From: Oceanicaulis alexandrii DSM 11625
GTDB taxonomy: Bacteria; Pseudomonadota; Alphaproteobacteria; Caulobacterales; Maricaulaceae
Length of the DNA stretch: 64,000 bases
Assembly: GCF_000420265.1 (NCBI RefSeq)
Contig: NZ_ATUP01000001.1
Location: forward strand, 124,001-188,000
Reading direction: 5' to 3'
The notes below the pieces were generated by a model. The model had not been told where the DNA came from. It saw only the letters and a list, made by a program, of their open reading frames with translations, and made no database searches. Of the stretch, positions 29,623 through 40,775 are shown in pieces. A program made the position numbers and the translations under genes. Position 1 is the first letter of the stretch. Every line of letters starts with the position of its first letter.

Positions 29623-31048
29623 TGACCACGAGCGCGATGATCACGCCCACGACCGGCATGGACACCGCCACCAGAGCCGCCAGACGCGACACGATGGCCG
29701 GACCGGCCGGCGCCGGCAGGAAATCGCCATTGGGCTCGTCAAACCAGATCACCTTGATGACCCGCAGATAGTACGCGATCGACACGGTGGAGAAGAGCAC
29801 CGCCAGAATGACCAGCCAGATCAGACCCGCCTGCACCGCCGCATAGAACACGAAGAGCTTGCCAAAGAAGCCGATCATGAACGGCATGCCGCCAATGGAG
29901 AACATCAGGGCTGTCATAGACCAGGCGAGCGCCGGGCGGGTCTGCGACAGACCGGCCAGATCCTCGATCCGCTCCACCATGCCCTCAGAGCGACGCATGG
30001 AGAGGATGACGGCGAACGCGCCGGCGACGCCGATCACGTACAGCGTCATGTAGAACAGCACCGACCACAGGCCGAGCGCGGTGCCGGCGGACAGACCGAC
30101 CAGCACATAGCCCATATTGCCGATGGAGGAGTAGCCCATCAGGCGTTTGATGTTGGACTGCATCAGCGCGCCGAACGAGCCGAACGCCATCGACAGCACC
30201 GCCATCACCATGGTGACTTGCTGCCATTGCTCGGTCATCGGGCCGAACGGCTCCATCAGAACGCGGGCCAGCAGCACCATGGCCGCCAGTTTCGGCGCGG
30301 TGGCGAAGAAGGCGGCGACCGGAGTGGGCGCGCCTTCATACACATCCGGCGTCCACATGTGGAACGGCGCAGCGGACACCTTGAAGGCCAGACCGGCGAT
30401 CACGAAGACCAGGCCGAACAGCAGACCCATATTCTGGCCGCCTTCAGCCGCCGCGACAGCGATGGCGTCAAATGCGGTGGAGCCTGAGAAGCCGTAAACC
30501 AAAGACGAGCCGTACAGCAGCAGACCCGAGCTGAGCGCGCCCAGCACGAAGTATTTCAGGCCCGCTTCGGACGCACGCAGGGAGTCGCGGTTGAACGCAG
30601 CAAGCACGTAGAGCGCCAGAGATTGCAGCTCCAGGCCCAGATAAAGCGTGATCAGGTCGTTGGCTGACACCATCACGCTCATGCCGGTGACGGCGAGCGT
30701 CACCAGGACCGGGTATTCAAACCGGGCGAGCTGTTCGGCGCGCAGGTAATGCCCCGCCAGCACCAGAGCCACCGCACCGGCGAGATACACAGCCGTCTTG
30801 GCGTACATGGAGAAGGAATCGAGCACGAACGCGCCGTGAAAGGCCGTGCCGCCCGGGCTTTGCGCCATCCAGACCGACACGCCAGCCGCCACGATCAACA
30901 GCGCCGTCGCCAGCGTCATGATGCGTTGGGCCGCCTTGGCCTCGCCCTTGGTGTAGACCCCGATGAGCAAGAGCGCCATGGCGCCGACAGAGAGCAGAAG
31001 CTCCGGCGTCAGCAGTTGAAGGTCGGCGAGCAGCGTCGAAACAGTCAT
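29597..31048 (-). CDS. nuoN: NADH-quinone oxidoreductase subunit N
   Basis: Proton-pumping antiporter-like subunit of complex I, with about 14 spans in 483 residues. LYLGLELQSLALYVLAAFNRDSLRASEAGLKYFVLGALSSGLLLYG holds the conserved Glu and Lys of the channel. FKVSAAPFHMWTPDVYEGAPTPVAAFFATAPKLAA and RLMGYSSIGNMGYVL follow. It is the last nuo gene, 12 bases after nuoM. Confidence 0.96.
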   Translation of the reverse strand: MTVSTLLADLQLLTPELLLSVGAMALLLIGVYTKGEAKAAQRIMTLATALLIVAAGVSVWMAQSPGGTAFHGAFVLDSFSMYAKTAVYLAGAVALVLAGHYLRAEQLARFEYPVLVTLAVTGMSVMVSANDLITLYLGLELQSLALYVLAAFNRDSLRASEAGLKYFVLGALSSGLLLYGSSLVYGFSGSTAFDAIAVAAAEGGQNMGLLFGLVFVIAGLAFKVSAAPFHMWTPDVYEGAPTPVAAFFATAPKLAAMVLLARVLMEPFGPMTEQWQQVTMVMAVLSMAFGSFGALMQSNIKRLMGYSSIGNMGYVLVGLSAGTALGLWSVLFYMTLYVIGVAGAFAVILSMRRSEGMVERIEDLAGLSQTRPALAWSMTALMFSIGGMPFMIGFFGKLFVFYAAVQAGLIWLVILAVLFSTVSIAYYLRVIKVIWFDEPNGDFLPAPAGPAIVSRLAALVAVSMPVVGVIIALVVNAGAGIGG

Positions 31049-31060
31049 GACCTGTCCTTG

Positions 31061-32608
31061 CTAGTGCGCAGCGGTTTCAGCCGGCGCGACGTCAGAGGCG
31101 ATCGCCTCGACCGTCTGCGCGGACTGGTAGTGCTGAATGAGTTGGTCCACGGAGGCGCGAGTGGTGTCGGTGATCGGCGTCGAGAAGAAACCGAAATACA
31201 CCGCCAGCACGGCCAGAACGCCCAGATTGATCCATTCGCGGCCATTGAGGTCGGTCGCGGTTTCAAGCTTGGGATTGGTGATCACGCCGAAGACGACTTT
31301 CTTGTAGGCGACCAGCATGTAGACCGCCGAGAAGATCACGCCGAGCGCAGCGCCGGCGGCGACCCGCGGATCCACCTGGAAGGCGCCGGTCATGGTCATG
31401 ATCTCGCCAATGAAGCCCGACGTGCCCGGAAGCCCGACATTGGCCATGGCGAACAGGCCGAACACGGCCGCAAACACCGGCATCTTGTGCACGAGGCCGC
31501 CGTAGAAGGAGATCTCGCGGGTGTGGAAGCGGTCATAGATCACGCCGATGCACAAGAAGAGCGCAGCGGAAATGACGCCGTGGCTGAGCATCTGGAAGAT
31601 CGCGCCCTGCACGCCGAGCTCGGTCATCGTGAAGATGCCCAGGGTTACAAACCCCATATGAGCCACGGACGAATAGGCGATCAGCTTCTTGATGTCGGTC
31701 TGACGGAAAGCGATCAGCGAGGTGACGACAATGGCGATGATCGACAGCACGAACACCATCGGCGCGAAGAAGTCGCTGGCGTTCGGGAACATCGGGATCG
31801 AGAAGCGCAGGAAGCCGTAGCCGCCAAGCTTCAGCAAGATGCCCGCCAGAATCACAGAGCCCGCCGTCGGCGCCTGCACGTGGGCGTCCGGCAGCCAGGT
31901 GTGCACCGGCCACATCGGCATCTTCACCGCAAAGGACGCGAAGAAGGCCAGCCACAGCCAGATCTGAAGATCACGGGCGAAGGGATGCGCCAGCAGCACC
32001 TCGATATCGGTGGTGCCGACCTGGACGAACATCACGATCATCGCCGCCAGCATCAGAACCGAGCCGATGAAGGTGTAGAGGAAGAATTTGAACGCCGCGT
32101 AGATCCGGTTCTGACCGCCCCAGACGCCGATGATCAGGAACATCGGGATCAGCGAGCCTTCAAAGAAGATGTAGAACAAGATCATGTCGAGCGCGCAGAA
32201 CACGCCGATGACCAGGGTCTCAAGCAGCAAGAAGGCGGCCATGTAATCGGCGACGCGCTTGTCCAGCTTCCAGCTCGACAGGATGCAGATCGGCATCAGG
32301 AACGCCGTCAGCACCACGAACAGGACCGAAATGCCGTCCACGCCCATCTTGTAGGAGATGCCGAGCGCGGGCAGCCAGGGCAGGTTTTCCACGAACTGGA
32401 AGCCAGCCTGTGAGGAATCAAATTCAGCCACCAGCAGGAGCGACAACGCAAAGACAAAGAGCGACACGAACAGCGCGACGCCCTTGGCGTTGCGGTCCAG
32501 CACCGCGCTTTCCTCGCTGCGCATCAGGGCGCGCAGCAGCAAGATCGCGACCGCCCCGAGAGCGGGCAGGAAGGTGATGGCGGAGAGGATGGGAAGTTGA
32601 CCGAGCAT
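31061..32608 (-). CDS. nuoM: NADH-quinone oxidoreductase subunit M
   Basis: Second antiporter-like membrane subunit of complex I, 515 residues, about 14 spans. YKMGVDGISVLFVVLTAFLMP, FEGSLIPMFLIIGVWGG with the conserved Glu, and KMPMWPVHTWLPDAHVQAPTAGSVILAGILLKLGGYGFLR are diagnostic. The C terminus is a short Ala/Glu tail. It lies between nuoL and nuoN. Confidence 0.97.
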   Translation of the reverse strand: MLGQLPILSAITFLPALGAVAILLLRALMRSEESAVLDRNAKGVALFVSLFVFALSLLLVAEFDSSQAGFQFVENLPWLPALGISYKMGVDGISVLFVVLTAFLMPICILSSWKLDKRVADYMAAFLLLETLVIGVFCALDMILFYIFFEGSLIPMFLIIGVWGGQNRIYAAFKFFLYTFIGSVLMLAAMIVMFVQVGTTDIEVLLAHPFARDLQIWLWLAFFASFAVKMPMWPVHTWLPDAHVQAPTAGSVILAGILLKLGGYGFLRFSIPMFPNASDFFAPMVFVLSIIAIVVTSLIAFRQTDIKKLIAYSSVAHMGFVTLGIFTMTELGVQGAIFQMLSHGVISAALFLCIGVIYDRFHTREISFYGGLVHKMPVFAAVFGLFAMANVGLPGTSGFIGEIMTMTGAFQVDPRVAAGAALGVIFSAVYMLVAYKKVVFGVITNPKLETATDLNGREWINLGVLAVLAVYFGFFSTPITDTTRASVDQLIQHYQSAQTVEAIASDVAPAETAAH

Positions 32609-32614
32609 GAGACC

Positions 32615-34747
32615 CTACGCTCCAGCGCCAGCGATCAGCCACAGGGCCAGTCCGAGGACCCCGATGAGCATCACGAATGCATAGTGATAGAGATAGCCGC
32701 TCTGCAGCTTGGCGATCCGGCGGGCCGAGGACATCGCCGTGGCGGCGATCCCGTTCGGTCCCAGACCGTCGATGATTTTCTGGTCGCCGAACTTCCAGAA
32801 CAGATCCCCCAGACCGCGCGTGGCCCGGACGAATGTGGCGTTGTAGATCTCGTCCACATACCATTTGTTCAGCAGGAAGCGGTGCAGCGGACCGCTCTTC
32901 TCGGCGATACGGCGCGGCAGCTCAGGATTGGCCATGTAATAGTACCAGGCCAGCGCAAAGCCGAGCAGCGTCACCGCCACAGGCGCAAACAGCACCCAGG
33001 TGGGCGGATGGTGCCCGGCATGCTCGCCATCATGAGCATCGCCATGATCATCAGCGGCGCTGACAGCGTGTTCCTGAGCCGAATGGGCCTCATCGTCGGA
33101 CATGGCCGCTTCCAGCGAGGCGGCTTCCGCCTCGCTCAGCTCGACGCCATGCTCGTCGGCGTGGCTCTGGCCATAGCCTTCGACCAGATGACCGTAATTG
33201 CCTTCAGCGTAAGGTCCGGCCGGCAGGCTTTCCTCCCAGAAGGTCAGAGCGCCCTTGCCGACGAAATCGGACTTGAACGCCATGCCGGCGAACAAGGCGC
33301 CGATGGCCAGCAGCACCAGCGGGATCACCATGACGGGACCGCTTTCATGGGCGTGCTTGAGCACCTCTTCCTTGCCGCGGTGCTTGCCGTGGAAGGTCAT
33401 GAAGATCAGACGCCAGGAATAGAAGCTGGTCAGGCCTGCCGCGATGACGCCGATCCAGAAGGCGAACATGCCGAAGGCGACGCCGTCCTGGCCCATCATG
33501 AAGGCTTCCTCGATGATCATATCCTTGGAGTAGAACCCGGCGAAGCCGATCCCCAGGAGCGGAATGCCCACGCCCGTCAGCGCCAGCGTGCCGATGATCA
33601 TCATGATCCAGGTGACCGGCAGCAATTTGTAGATGCCGCCCATATTGCGCATGTCCTGCTCGTCATGCAGGCCGTGAATGACCGAGCCTGCGCCGAGAAA
33701 CAGAAGCGCCTTGAAGAAGGCGTGCGTGAACAGGTGGAACATGGCCGCCGAATACAGCCCCAGACCCGCCGCGAAGAACATGTAGCCCAGCTGCGAACAG
33801 GTCGAGTACGCAATCACGCGCTTGATGTCGTTCTGCGCCAGCCCCACGGTCGCCGCGAATAAAGCCGTCGACGCGCCGATAAAGGTGATGAAGGCGGAGG
33901 TGTTGGGCGCCAGTTCGAAGATCGGATAGGCGCGGCACACCAGGAACACGCCCGCCGTCACCATGGTGGCGGCGTGGATCAGCGCGGACACAGGCGTCGG
34001 GCCTTCCATCGCGTCGGGCAGCCAGACGTGCAGGAAGAACTGTGCAGACTTGCCCATGGCGCCGATGAACAGCAGGAAGCCGATCAGTTCGAGCACTTTG
34101 AAATTCATGCCGAAGAAGGCGATGGTTTCATCCACCATGCCCGGAACCTGGGCGAACACCTCATCAAACTGCAACGACCCGAACACCAGATAGATCGCCA
34201 TGATGCCGAGCGCGAGGCCGAAATCGCCGACGCGGTTGGTCACGAACGCCTTGATGGCGGCGCTGGTGGCGCTCTCTTTCTGGTACCAGAACCCGATCAA
34301 GAGGTAGGAGGCGAGCCCCACGCCCTCCCAGCCGAAGAACATCTGGATGAAATTGTCCGCCGTCACCAGCGACAACATTGCGAAGGTGAACAGCGACAGA
34401 TAGGCGAAGAACCGCGCGCGGTGCGGATCATGGGACATGTAACCCCATGAATAGACGTGCACCAGCGAGGACACCGACGTGATCACGACCAGCATGACCG
34501 CCGACAGCGTGTCCAGGCGGATCGCCCAGTTGATCTCGAAATTACCGACCGCCATCCATTGCGCCAGCTCGATCGTGCGGGCGTTGCCGCCGACCGCGAC
34601 GTCAAAGAACAGCACGACAGAGCCGAGCGCCGCCGCGATGGTGGCGCCGGTGGTCAGGATCTGGGCCAGACGGTCCCCAATCTGCTTTTGCAGCAGACCG
34701 GCGATGATGGCCGCCAGAAGCGGGGCGAAGACGACGATATAAGCCAT
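32615..34747 (-). CDS. nuoL: NADH-quinone oxidoreductase subunit L
   Basis: Largest antiporter-like subunit of complex I, 710 residues. DTLSAVMLVVITSVSSLVHVYSWGYM, FFGWEGVGLASYLLIGFWYQ, KSAQFFLHVWLPDAMEGPTPVSALIHAATMVTAGV and VIAYSTCSQLGYM give the family. It should carry the long lateral helix near the C terminus. An unusual His- and Asp/Glu-rich insert lies at about residues 528-584, before the final helices. It begins nine bases after nuoK. Confidence 0.97.
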   Translation of the reverse strand: MAYIVVFAPLLAAIIAGLLQKQIGDRLAQILTTGATIAAALGSVVLFFDVAVGGNARTIELAQWMAVGNFEINWAIRLDTLSAVMLVVITSVSSLVHVYSWGYMSHDPHRARFFAYLSLFTFAMLSLVTADNFIQMFFGWEGVGLASYLLIGFWYQKESATSAAIKAFVTNRVGDFGLALGIMAIYLVFGSLQFDEVFAQVPGMVDETIAFFGMNFKVLELIGFLLFIGAMGKSAQFFLHVWLPDAMEGPTPVSALIHAATMVTAGVFLVCRAYPIFELAPNTSAFITFIGASTALFAATVGLAQNDIKRVIAYSTCSQLGYMFFAAGLGLYSAAMFHLFTHAFFKALLFLGAGSVIHGLHDEQDMRNMGGIYKLLPVTWIMMIIGTLALTGVGIPLLGIGFAGFYSKDMIIEEAFMMGQDGVAFGMFAFWIGVIAAGLTSFYSWRLIFMTFHGKHRGKEEVLKHAHESGPVMVIPLVLLAIGALFAGMAFKSDFVGKGALTFWEESLPAGPYAEGNYGHLVEGYGQSHADEHGVELSEAEAASLEAAMSDDEAHSAQEHAVSAADDHGDAHDGEHAGHHPPTWVLFAPVAVTLLGFALAWYYYMANPELPRRIAEKSGPLHRFLLNKWYVDEIYNATFVRATRGLGDLFWKFGDQKIIDGLGPNGIAATAMSSARRIAKLQSGYLYHYAFVMLIGVLGLALWLIAGAGA

Positions 34748-34756
34748 GACCGTGCG

Positions 34757-35068
34757 CTAGCCCTTCATCAGGTTGACGTCATCAACCGCGATATCGCCGC
34801 GGTTGCGGAAGAAGACGACGAGAATGGCGAGACCGACCGCCGCTTCGGCGGCCGCGACCGTAAGAATGAACATGGCGAAGACCTGGCCGGTCAGATCGCC
34901 CAGATGGGCGGAAAACGCGACCATGTTGATGTTCACAGACAGCAAGATCAGCTCGATCGACATCAGAAGAATGATGACGTTCTTTCGGTTCACGAAGATG
35001 CCGAAAACGCCAATGGTGAACAGGATCGCCGCCAGGGCGAGATAATGACCCAAACCAACTTCAAGCAT
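34757..35068 (-). CDS. nuoK: NADH-quinone oxidoreductase subunit K
   Basis: Small complex I membrane subunit with three helices, 103 residues. [45 protein letters not shown] contains the conserved membrane Glu of the proton path, and [20 protein letters not shown] holds the second. The start codon overlaps the last base of nuoJ. Confidence 0.97.
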   Translation of the reverse strand: MLEVGLGHYLALAAILFTIGVFGIFVNRKNVIILLMSIELILLSVNINMVAFSAHLGDLTGQVFAMFILTVAAAEAAVGLAILVVFFRNRGDIAVDDVNLMKG

Positions 35069-35676
35069 CAGCCAATCCCCTCGCCGCTTTTGATGTCGAC
35101 GATCTCGACGGAGTCTTCGCGCTTGCGATTGACCTGAGCGTGCATGTCCTGGCGCTTGACGCCGTCGCGATGGCGCAGGGTCAGCACAATGGCGCCGACC
35201 ATGGCGACCAGCAGCACGAGGCCCGCAAGCTGGAAGAAGAACACGTAGCGGTCATAAATGAGCGCGCCCAAGGCGGCGACATTGGTCATGTCGTCCGGCG
35301 TCGGCGATTGCAGGGCGGAGCTGGCGCTGTCGGCGCTGACCCAGCCCAGCCCCGTGGTCGCCAGAATGCCGGCGAGCGCGATGGCCACCAGGCCGCCGAG
35401 CGGCGCGTGACTGATGAAGCCTTCCTTGAGCTGGGCGAAGTCGATGTCGAGCATCATCACCACGAACAGGAAGAGCACCGCAACCGCGCCCACATAGACG
35501 ATGACCAGGATCATCGCCAGGAACTCGGCCCCGAGAAGGACGAACAGCCCCGCCGCCGAAAAGAAGGCGAGGATCAAGAACAGCACCGCTCGAACCGGGT
35601 TCTTGGCGATCACCACCATCAAGGCGGAGAACACGGCGGTCGCTGAGAGAATGTAGAAGGCCGCTGCTGACAGCAC
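35068..35676 (-). CDS. nuoJ: NADH-quinone oxidoreductase subunit J
   Basis: Complex I membrane subunit, 202 residues with five spans. [52 protein letters not shown] is the conserved core, followed by a variable periplasmic loop and a last helix. The C-terminal tail is soluble and charged. It lies 104 bases after nuoI, the widest gap within the nuo operon. Confidence 0.96.
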   Translation of the reverse strand: MLSAAAFYILSATAVFSALMVVIAKNPVRAVLFLILAFFSAAGLFVLLGAEFLAMILVIVYVGAVAVLFLFVVMMLDIDFAQLKEGFISHAPLGGLVAIALAGILATTGLGWVSADSASSALQSPTPDDMTNVAALGALIYDRYVFFFQLAGLVLLVAMVGAIVLTLRHRDGVKRQDMHAQVNRKREDSVEIVDIKSGEGIG

Positions 35677-35780
35677 TGTTGCCCCCCTTACGGGCGACGA
35701 GCTGAGGCTCGCCGGACTGAGATCAAGTGGAGCGGGAGAGAATCCCCAGCCCCGGTATGGAGTCGCGCGCCGTGATAGCG

Positions 35781-36269
35781 TTAACGGTAGCGCGCGTCGA
35801 GTTCGAGGTTCCGCGCAATTTCACGTTCCCACCGGTCGCCGTTATCGAGGAGCTTGGCTTTGTCGTAGTAGAGCTCTTCGCGGGTTTCGGTGGCGAATTC
35901 GAAATTCGGCCCCTCAACGATTGCATCCACCGGGCATGCCTCCTGGCAATATCCGCAATAGATGCATTTGGTCATGTCGATGTCATAGCGCGTGGTGCGG
36001 CGCGAGCCGTCCTCGCGCGGTTCGGCTTCAATGGTGATCGCCTGCGCCGGGCAAACCGCTTCACACAGCTTGCAGGCGATGCAGCGCTCTTCGCCATTGG
36101 CGTAGCGGCGCAGCGCGTGTTGGCCGCGGAAGCGCGGGCTCAGACGTCCCTTTTCAAAGGGATAGTTGATGGTCGGCTTCTTGCGGAAGAAGTACCGCAT
36201 GCCAAGTGCGAACGCGCCCCAGAAGTCCATCAGGGCGGCGCCGCGCAGGGTTTGTGCAATCCGGCTCAT
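35781..36269 (-). CDS. nuoI: NADH-quinone oxidoreductase subunit I
   Basis: Peripheral-arm ferredoxin-like subunit holding two [4Fe-4S] clusters (N6a, N6b) that pass electrons to NuoB. The 162-residue product has [16 protein letters not shown] and [16 protein letters not shown], each with the CxxCxxCxxxCP pattern. The frame start at 36269 gives the usual short amphipathic N terminus [16 protein letters not shown]. It lies after nuoH. Confidence 0.97.
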   Translation of the reverse strand: MSRIAQTLRGAALMDFWGAFALGMRYFFRKKPTINYPFEKGRLSPRFRGQHALRRYANGEERCIACKLCEAVCPAQAITIEAEPREDGSRRTTRYDIDMTKCIYCGYCQEACPVDAIVEGPNFEFATETREELYYDKAKLLDNGDRWEREIARNLELDARYR

Positions 36270-36285
36270 GTCAGATCCTTAGCCC

Positions 36286-37338
36286 TTAACCAGCGTTCGA
36301 GTAGGCGACGATGCCGCCCATAAGCGCCACGGCGGCCAGCGAGGTGGGCAGGAAGATTTTCCAGCCCAGACGCATCAGCTGGTCATAGCGGTACCGGGGC
36401 ACCAGTGCTTTGACCATGGCGAACATGAAGAAGAAGAGAACCACCTTGATCGCGAACCAGAACACCGGGGGAACCCAGGTGAACGGAACGATATCAAACG
36501 GCGCATGCCAGCCGCCCATGAACAGGACGGTCATGAGGGCGCACATCAGAACGATGTTGAGATATTCGCCGATCATGAACAGCAGATACGGGGTGGAGGA
36601 GTATTCCACCTGATAACCGGCTACCAGTTCGGATTCCGCTTCGGGAAGGTCAAACGGCGGACGGTTGGTTTCCGCCAGCGCCGAGATGAAGAACATCACG
36701 AACATCGGAATGGTGATCACGAACACCGGGACCGGGAACATGTCGAACGACAGCACATGCCAGTTCCAGAACCCGCCGGCCTGCGCCTCGACGATATCGG
36801 TCAGGTTCATGCTGCCGACCATGAGAAGGATGGTCACCAGAATGAAGCCGATGGAGACCTCATAGGACACCATCTGCGCCGCCGAGCGCATGGCGCCCAG
36901 GAACGGATATTTCGAGTTGGACGCCCAACCGCCGATGATGATGCCGTAAACGCCCAGCGAGCTGATGGCGAAGATATAAAGGATGCCGACATTCAGGTCC
37001 GAGATGACCCAGCCCGGGGCGACCGGGATCACCGCCCAGGTGATAAAGGCGAAAGTCAGCGTCAGAAGCGGCGCCAGAATGAACAGCGGCCGGTCCGCGC
37101 CGGCGGGCACGATGATTTCCTTCAGGACGAACTTGATGAAGTCCGCAAAGGACTGCAGCAGGCCGAACGCGCCGACCGTGTTGGGGCCTTTGCGCATCTG
37201 AACCGCTGCCCAGACCTTGCGGTCCATCAGCAGCAGGAAGGCCAGCGACAGCAGCAAGACGACCATGAAGCCCAGGATCTGGCCTACAGACGCCAGCGTG
37301 CCCCAGAGCGGTCCCCATTGAGTGACGAAATCGTACAT
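36286..37338 (-). CDS. nuoH: NADH-quinone oxidoreductase subunit H
   Basis: Membrane subunit that forms the quinone chamber with NuoB and NuoD, 350 residues with eight spans. [64 protein letters not shown] and the final [18 protein letters not shown] are the family motifs. The ATG at 37336-37338 gives [12 protein letters not shown]; the longer frame overlaps nuoG and is not needed. Confidence 0.97.
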   Translation of the reverse strand: MYDFVTQWGPLWGTLASVGQILGFMVVLLLSLAFLLLMDRKVWAAVQMRKGPNTVGAFGLLQSFADFIKFVLKEIIVPAGADRPLFILAPLLTLTFAFITWAVIPVAPGWVISDLNVGILYIFAISSLGVYGIIIGGWASNSKYPFLGAMRSAAQMVSYEVSIGFILVTILLMVGSMNLTDIVEAQAGGFWNWHVLSFDMFPVPVFVITIPMFVMFFISALAETNRPPFDLPEAESELVAGYQVEYSSTPYLLFMIGEYLNIVLMCALMTVLFMGGWHAPFDIVPFTWVPPVFWFAIKVVLFFFMFAMVKALVPRYRYDQLMRLGWKIFLPTSLAAVALMGGIVAYSNAG

Positions 37339-37343
37339 GCGCC

Positions 37344-39455
37344 CTACTCCGCCGCTTGCAGGGTTTGCCGCGCCGCCGTCGCCGCAGCTGAACACTCAGC
37401 CATGGTCTTGGACGCCCGCGCGATCGAATTGGTAAAGTAGAAGTCGGTGACCGCGCTCGTGAACGGCGCGTCGGACACATCGCCCGCCTCACCCAGCTCG
37501 GCCGGTTTGAATTCAGCCGAATTCAGAGCGCCCGGTGCGTGGTCAATCTGGCCCAGGATCTCATGATCCCCGATCAGCTTGGCGCGCAAAGCGTTCAAGT
37601 CGTTATATGGCAGCGTCTTGCCAAGGCGTGCGGACAGAGCGCGGAAGATGGCCCAGTCCTCTTTCGCCTCGCCCTTGGGGAACACAGCGCGTTCGGCCAT
37701 CTGAACCCGGCCTTCGGTGTTCACGTAAAGGCCCGGTTTTTCGGTGTAAGCTGCGGACGGCAATACCAAATCCGCGCGTTGCGCGCCTTTTTCGCCATGG
37801 TGGCCCACATAGATCACGAAGGCGGAGCCCAGCTTGGCCATGTCGATCTCGTCCGCGCCCAGAAGCACGACGGTGTCCACGTCGTCCGACGCCGCGCCCT
37901 CAAGAATGGCGGTGGTGTCGCGGCCGCCTTCGCCCGGCACGAAGCCGAGATCAAGCGCGCCGACGCGGCTCGCCGCCGTATGCAGCACGTTAAAGCCGTT
38001 CCAGCCGTCTTTCACTGCGCCGATCTTGTCCGCGAGTTCGCCCGCCGCGCGCAGCACCTGCGCGCCATCTTCACGCGCCAGCGCGCCAGCGCCCAGAATA
38101 ATCATCGGACGCTCGGCGTCTTTCAGGGTCTTGATGAAGCCCGAGCGCTTGCCGCCAAGAGCTGCGAGGTCTTTGGCGCCCTCGCCCACATGGGCATAGT
38201 CATAGGTCAGGTCGTGGGCTTCGCCGATGACGCCGATCTCGCACTTGCCGGTCAGCCAGCGCTGACGGATGCGGGCGTTCATCACCGCCGCTTCCACGCG
38301 CGGATTGGCGCCGACGATGAGAATGGCGTCGGCCTGATCAATGCCCTTGATCGTGGAGTTGAAAAGATAACTTTCGCGCGGACCGGCGCCGAGTTTCGAG
38401 CCGTCCTGACGCGCGTCGATAGATTTGACGCCAAGCGCATCAAACAGCTCTTTCGCGGCGTAGAGTCCCTCGACATCGTTCATATCGCCGGCGATGACGC
38501 CGATTTTGGACGCGTCGCCTGAGAGCTTCTCTTCGGCAATGGTCAGGGCTTCATCCCAATCGATCGGCGCGAGCTTGCCGTCTTTCTTGGCGAACGGGCG
38601 ATCCAGACGCTGGCGACCAAGGCCATCCCACACAAAGCGGGACTTGTCGGAAATCCACTCTTCATTCACGTCGTCATGCAGGCGGGGCATGATGCGCAGC
38701 ACGGCGCCGCCGCGGCTGTCGACGCGGATGTTGGAGCCAAGCGCGTCCATCACGTCGATGGTCTCGGTCTTGGTCAGCTCCCACGGACGCGCATTGAAGG
38801 CGTAGGGGCGAGAGGTCAGCGCGCCCACCGGGCACAGATCGATGACATTGCCCGACAGTTCGGACGTCATGGACTGTTCCAGATAGGTGGTGATCTCCAT
38901 GTTCTCGCCACGGCCGATCGCGCCCAGCTCGGGCACGCCCGCGATCTCGGTGGAGAAACGGACGCAGCGCGTGCACTGGATGCAGCGGGTCATCTCCGTC
39001 TTGATCAGCGGACCCATGTATTTTTCTTCGACCGCGCGCTTGTTCTCGTCAAAGCGGGAACCGGAGCGGCCATAGGCCAGGGACTGGTCCTGAAGGTCGC
39101 ATTCGCCGCCCTGGTCGCAGATCGGGCAGTCGAGCGGGTGGTTGATCAGGAGGAACTCCATCACACCCTCGCGCGCCTTTTTCACCAGCGGGCTGAGCGT
39201 ACGCATTTGCGGCGGCTCGCCATTGGGCCCGCCGCGCATGTCGCGCACCAGGAAGGCGCAGGAGGCGACGGGTTTGGGCGCGCCCACCAGCTCCACCAGG
39301 CACATGCGGCAGTTGCCCGCCACAGACAGACGCTCGTGATAACAGAAGCGCGGGATTTCCCGGCCTGCCGCTTCGGACGCCTGAAGCAGGTTGTAATCGT
39401 TGGGGACGGTGACTTCCTCGCCGTCGATCACGATGGTGCGCAGATTATCAGACAT
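37344..39455 (-). CDS. nuoG: NADH-quinone oxidoreductase subunit G
   Basis: Large iron-sulfur subunit of the NADH arm, 703 residues. The N-terminal [2Fe-2S] ligands lie in [15 protein letters not shown] with a fourth Cys shortly after. [18 protein letters not shown] and [10 protein letters not shown] bind [4Fe-4S] clusters, and [10 protein letters not shown] closes them. The C-terminal two thirds is a molybdopterin-oxidoreductase-like domain without the cofactor role. It lies nine bases after nuoF. Confidence 0.97.
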   Translation of the reverse strand: MSDNLRTIVIDGEEVTVPNDYNLLQASEAAGREIPRFCYHERLSVAGNCRMCLVELVGAPKPVASCAFLVRDMRGGPNGEPPQMRTLSPLVKKAREGVMEFLLINHPLDCPICDQGGECDLQDQSLAYGRSGSRFDENKRAVEEKYMGPLIKTEMTRCIQCTRCVRFSTEIAGVPELGAIGRGENMEITTYLEQSMTSELSGNVIDLCPVGALTSRPYAFNARPWELTKTETIDVMDALGSNIRVDSRGGAVLRIMPRLHDDVNEEWISDKSRFVWDGLGRQRLDRPFAKKDGKLAPIDWDEALTIAEEKLSGDASKIGVIAGDMNDVEGLYAAKELFDALGVKSIDARQDGSKLGAGPRESYLFNSTIKGIDQADAILIVGANPRVEAAVMNARIRQRWLTGKCEIGVIGEAHDLTYDYAHVGEGAKDLAALGGKRSGFIKTLKDAERPMIILGAGALAREDGAQVLRAAGELADKIGAVKDGWNGFNVLHTAASRVGALDLGFVPGEGGRDTTAILEGAASDDVDTVVLLGADEIDMAKLGSAFVIYVGHHGEKGAQRADLVLPSAAYTEKPGLYVNTEGRVQMAERAVFPKGEAKEDWAIFRALSARLGKTLPYNDLNALRAKLIGDHEILGQIDHAPGALNSAEFKPAELGEAGDVSDAPFTSAVTDFYFTNSIARASKTMAECSAAATAARQTLQAAE

Positions 39456-39464
39456 GTCTGGTTC

Positions 39465-40772
39465 CTACTCCGCAGCCTGGGGCGTGAACACCGGCTTGCC
39501 GGCGCGGTAGTTGTTGATGCGATCTTCGATCTCGGAACGGAAATGGCGGATCAGACCCTGAACCGGCCAGGCCGCCGCATCGCCGAGCGCGCAGATGGTG
39601 TGGCCTTCCACCTGGCCGGCGACGTCCAGAAGATCGTCAATCTCGCTCGTCTCCGCTTCGCCGCGGGACATGCGATCAAGCACGCGCCACATCCAGCCGG
39701 TGCCTTCACGGCACGGCGTGCACTGGCCGCAGCTCTCGTGCTTGTAGAAATACGAGATGCGCGCGATCGCTTTGACGAGATCGGTGGACTTGTCCATCAC
39801 GATCACCGCCGCCGTGCCCAGACCCGATTTGTGCTCTTTCAGAGCATCGAAATCCATCAGCACGTCGTCGCAGATCTCTTTCGGCAGCAATGGCACGGAC
39901 GAACCGCCCGGAATGACCGCCTTGAGATTGTCCCAGCCGCCGCGCACGCCGCCGCAATGGGTCTCGATCAGGGTCTTGAGCGGGATGCTCATCACCTCTT
40001 CGACATTACACGGCGCGTTCACATGGCCCGAGATCGAGAACACCTTGGTGCCGGCGTTGCCCTCGCGGCCAAAGCCTGCAAACCAGTCCGCGCCGCGGCG
40101 CAGAATGGTCGGCGCGACGGCGATGGATTCCACGTTGTTCACAGTCGTCGGCGCGCCATACAGGCCGGCGTTCGCCGGGAATGGCGGCTTCAGGCGCGGC
40201 TGACCCTTCTTGCCTTCCAGGCTTTCGAGCAGCGCGGTTTCCTCGCCGCAGATGTAAGCGCCGGCGCCGTGGTGGATGTAGAGATCGAAATCCCAGCCAT
40301 GGACATTGTCCTTGCCGATCAGCTTGGCGTCATACGCCTCCTTGATGGCGGCTTCCATCCGGCCCAGCTCGAACTGGTACTCACCGCGGATATAGATGTA
40401 GCAAGCGTGCGCCTGCATGGCGAAAGACGCGATCAGGCAGCCCTCGATCAGGGTCTGGGGATCATTGCGCATGATCTCCCGGTCCTTACAGGTGCCCGGT
40501 TCGGATTCGTCAGCGTTCACCACCAGATAGTGCGGGCGAGCCCCCACTTCCTTGGGCATGAACGACCATTTCAGACCGGTCGGGAAGCCCGCGCCGCCGC
40601 GGCCGCGCAGACCGGACTTCTTCATCTCGTCGATGATCCAGTCCCGGCCCTGATCCAGAATGTCCTTGGTGGCGTTCCAGTGACCGCGTTGCTTCGCGCC
40701 TTCAAGGCGCCAGTCATGGCGGCCATAGAGGTTGGTGAAGATCCGGTCTTGATCCTGCAATAGCTGGGTCAT
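39465..40772 (-). CDS. nuoF: NADH-quinone oxidoreductase subunit F
   Basis: NADH-binding flavoprotein of complex I, 435 residues. [19 protein letters not shown] binds FMN and [20 protein letters not shown] and [19 protein letters not shown] follow, and the [4Fe-4S] cluster N3 is bound by [12 protein letters not shown] with a later Cys in [13 protein letters not shown]. It oxidises NADH and passes electrons to the cluster chain. It starts three bases after nuoE. Confidence 0.97.
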   Translation of the reverse strand: MTQLLQDQDRIFTNLYGRHDWRLEGAKQRGHWNATKDILDQGRDWIIDEMKKSGLRGRGGAGFPTGLKWSFMPKEVGARPHYLVVNADESEPGTCKDREIMRNDPQTLIEGCLIASFAMQAHACYIYIRGEYQFELGRMEAAIKEAYDAKLIGKDNVHGWDFDLYIHHGAGAYICGEETALLESLEGKKGQPRLKPPFPANAGLYGAPTTVNNVESIAVAPTILRRGADWFAGFGREGNAGTKVFSISGHVNAPCNVEEVMSIPLKTLIETHCGGVRGGWDNLKAVIPGGSSVPLLPKEICDDVLMDFDALKEHKSGLGTAAVIVMDKSTDLVKAIARISYFYKHESCGQCTPCREGTGWMWRVLDRMSRGEAETSEIDDLLDVAGQVEGHTICALGDAAAWPVQGLIRHFRSEIEDRINNYRAGKPVFTPQAAE

Positions 40773-40775
40773 GGA

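Noticed and set aside
30749-32413. A 554-codon + strand frame opposite nuoM/nuoN
   Set aside because: Its composition (His, Arg, Glu, Gln) is the antisense of membrane-protein codons; nuoM and nuoN are certain.
35677-35780. A missing small nuo-associated gene between nuoI and nuoJ
   Set aside because: The 104-base gap has only short frames without start signals and a few small inverted repeats.
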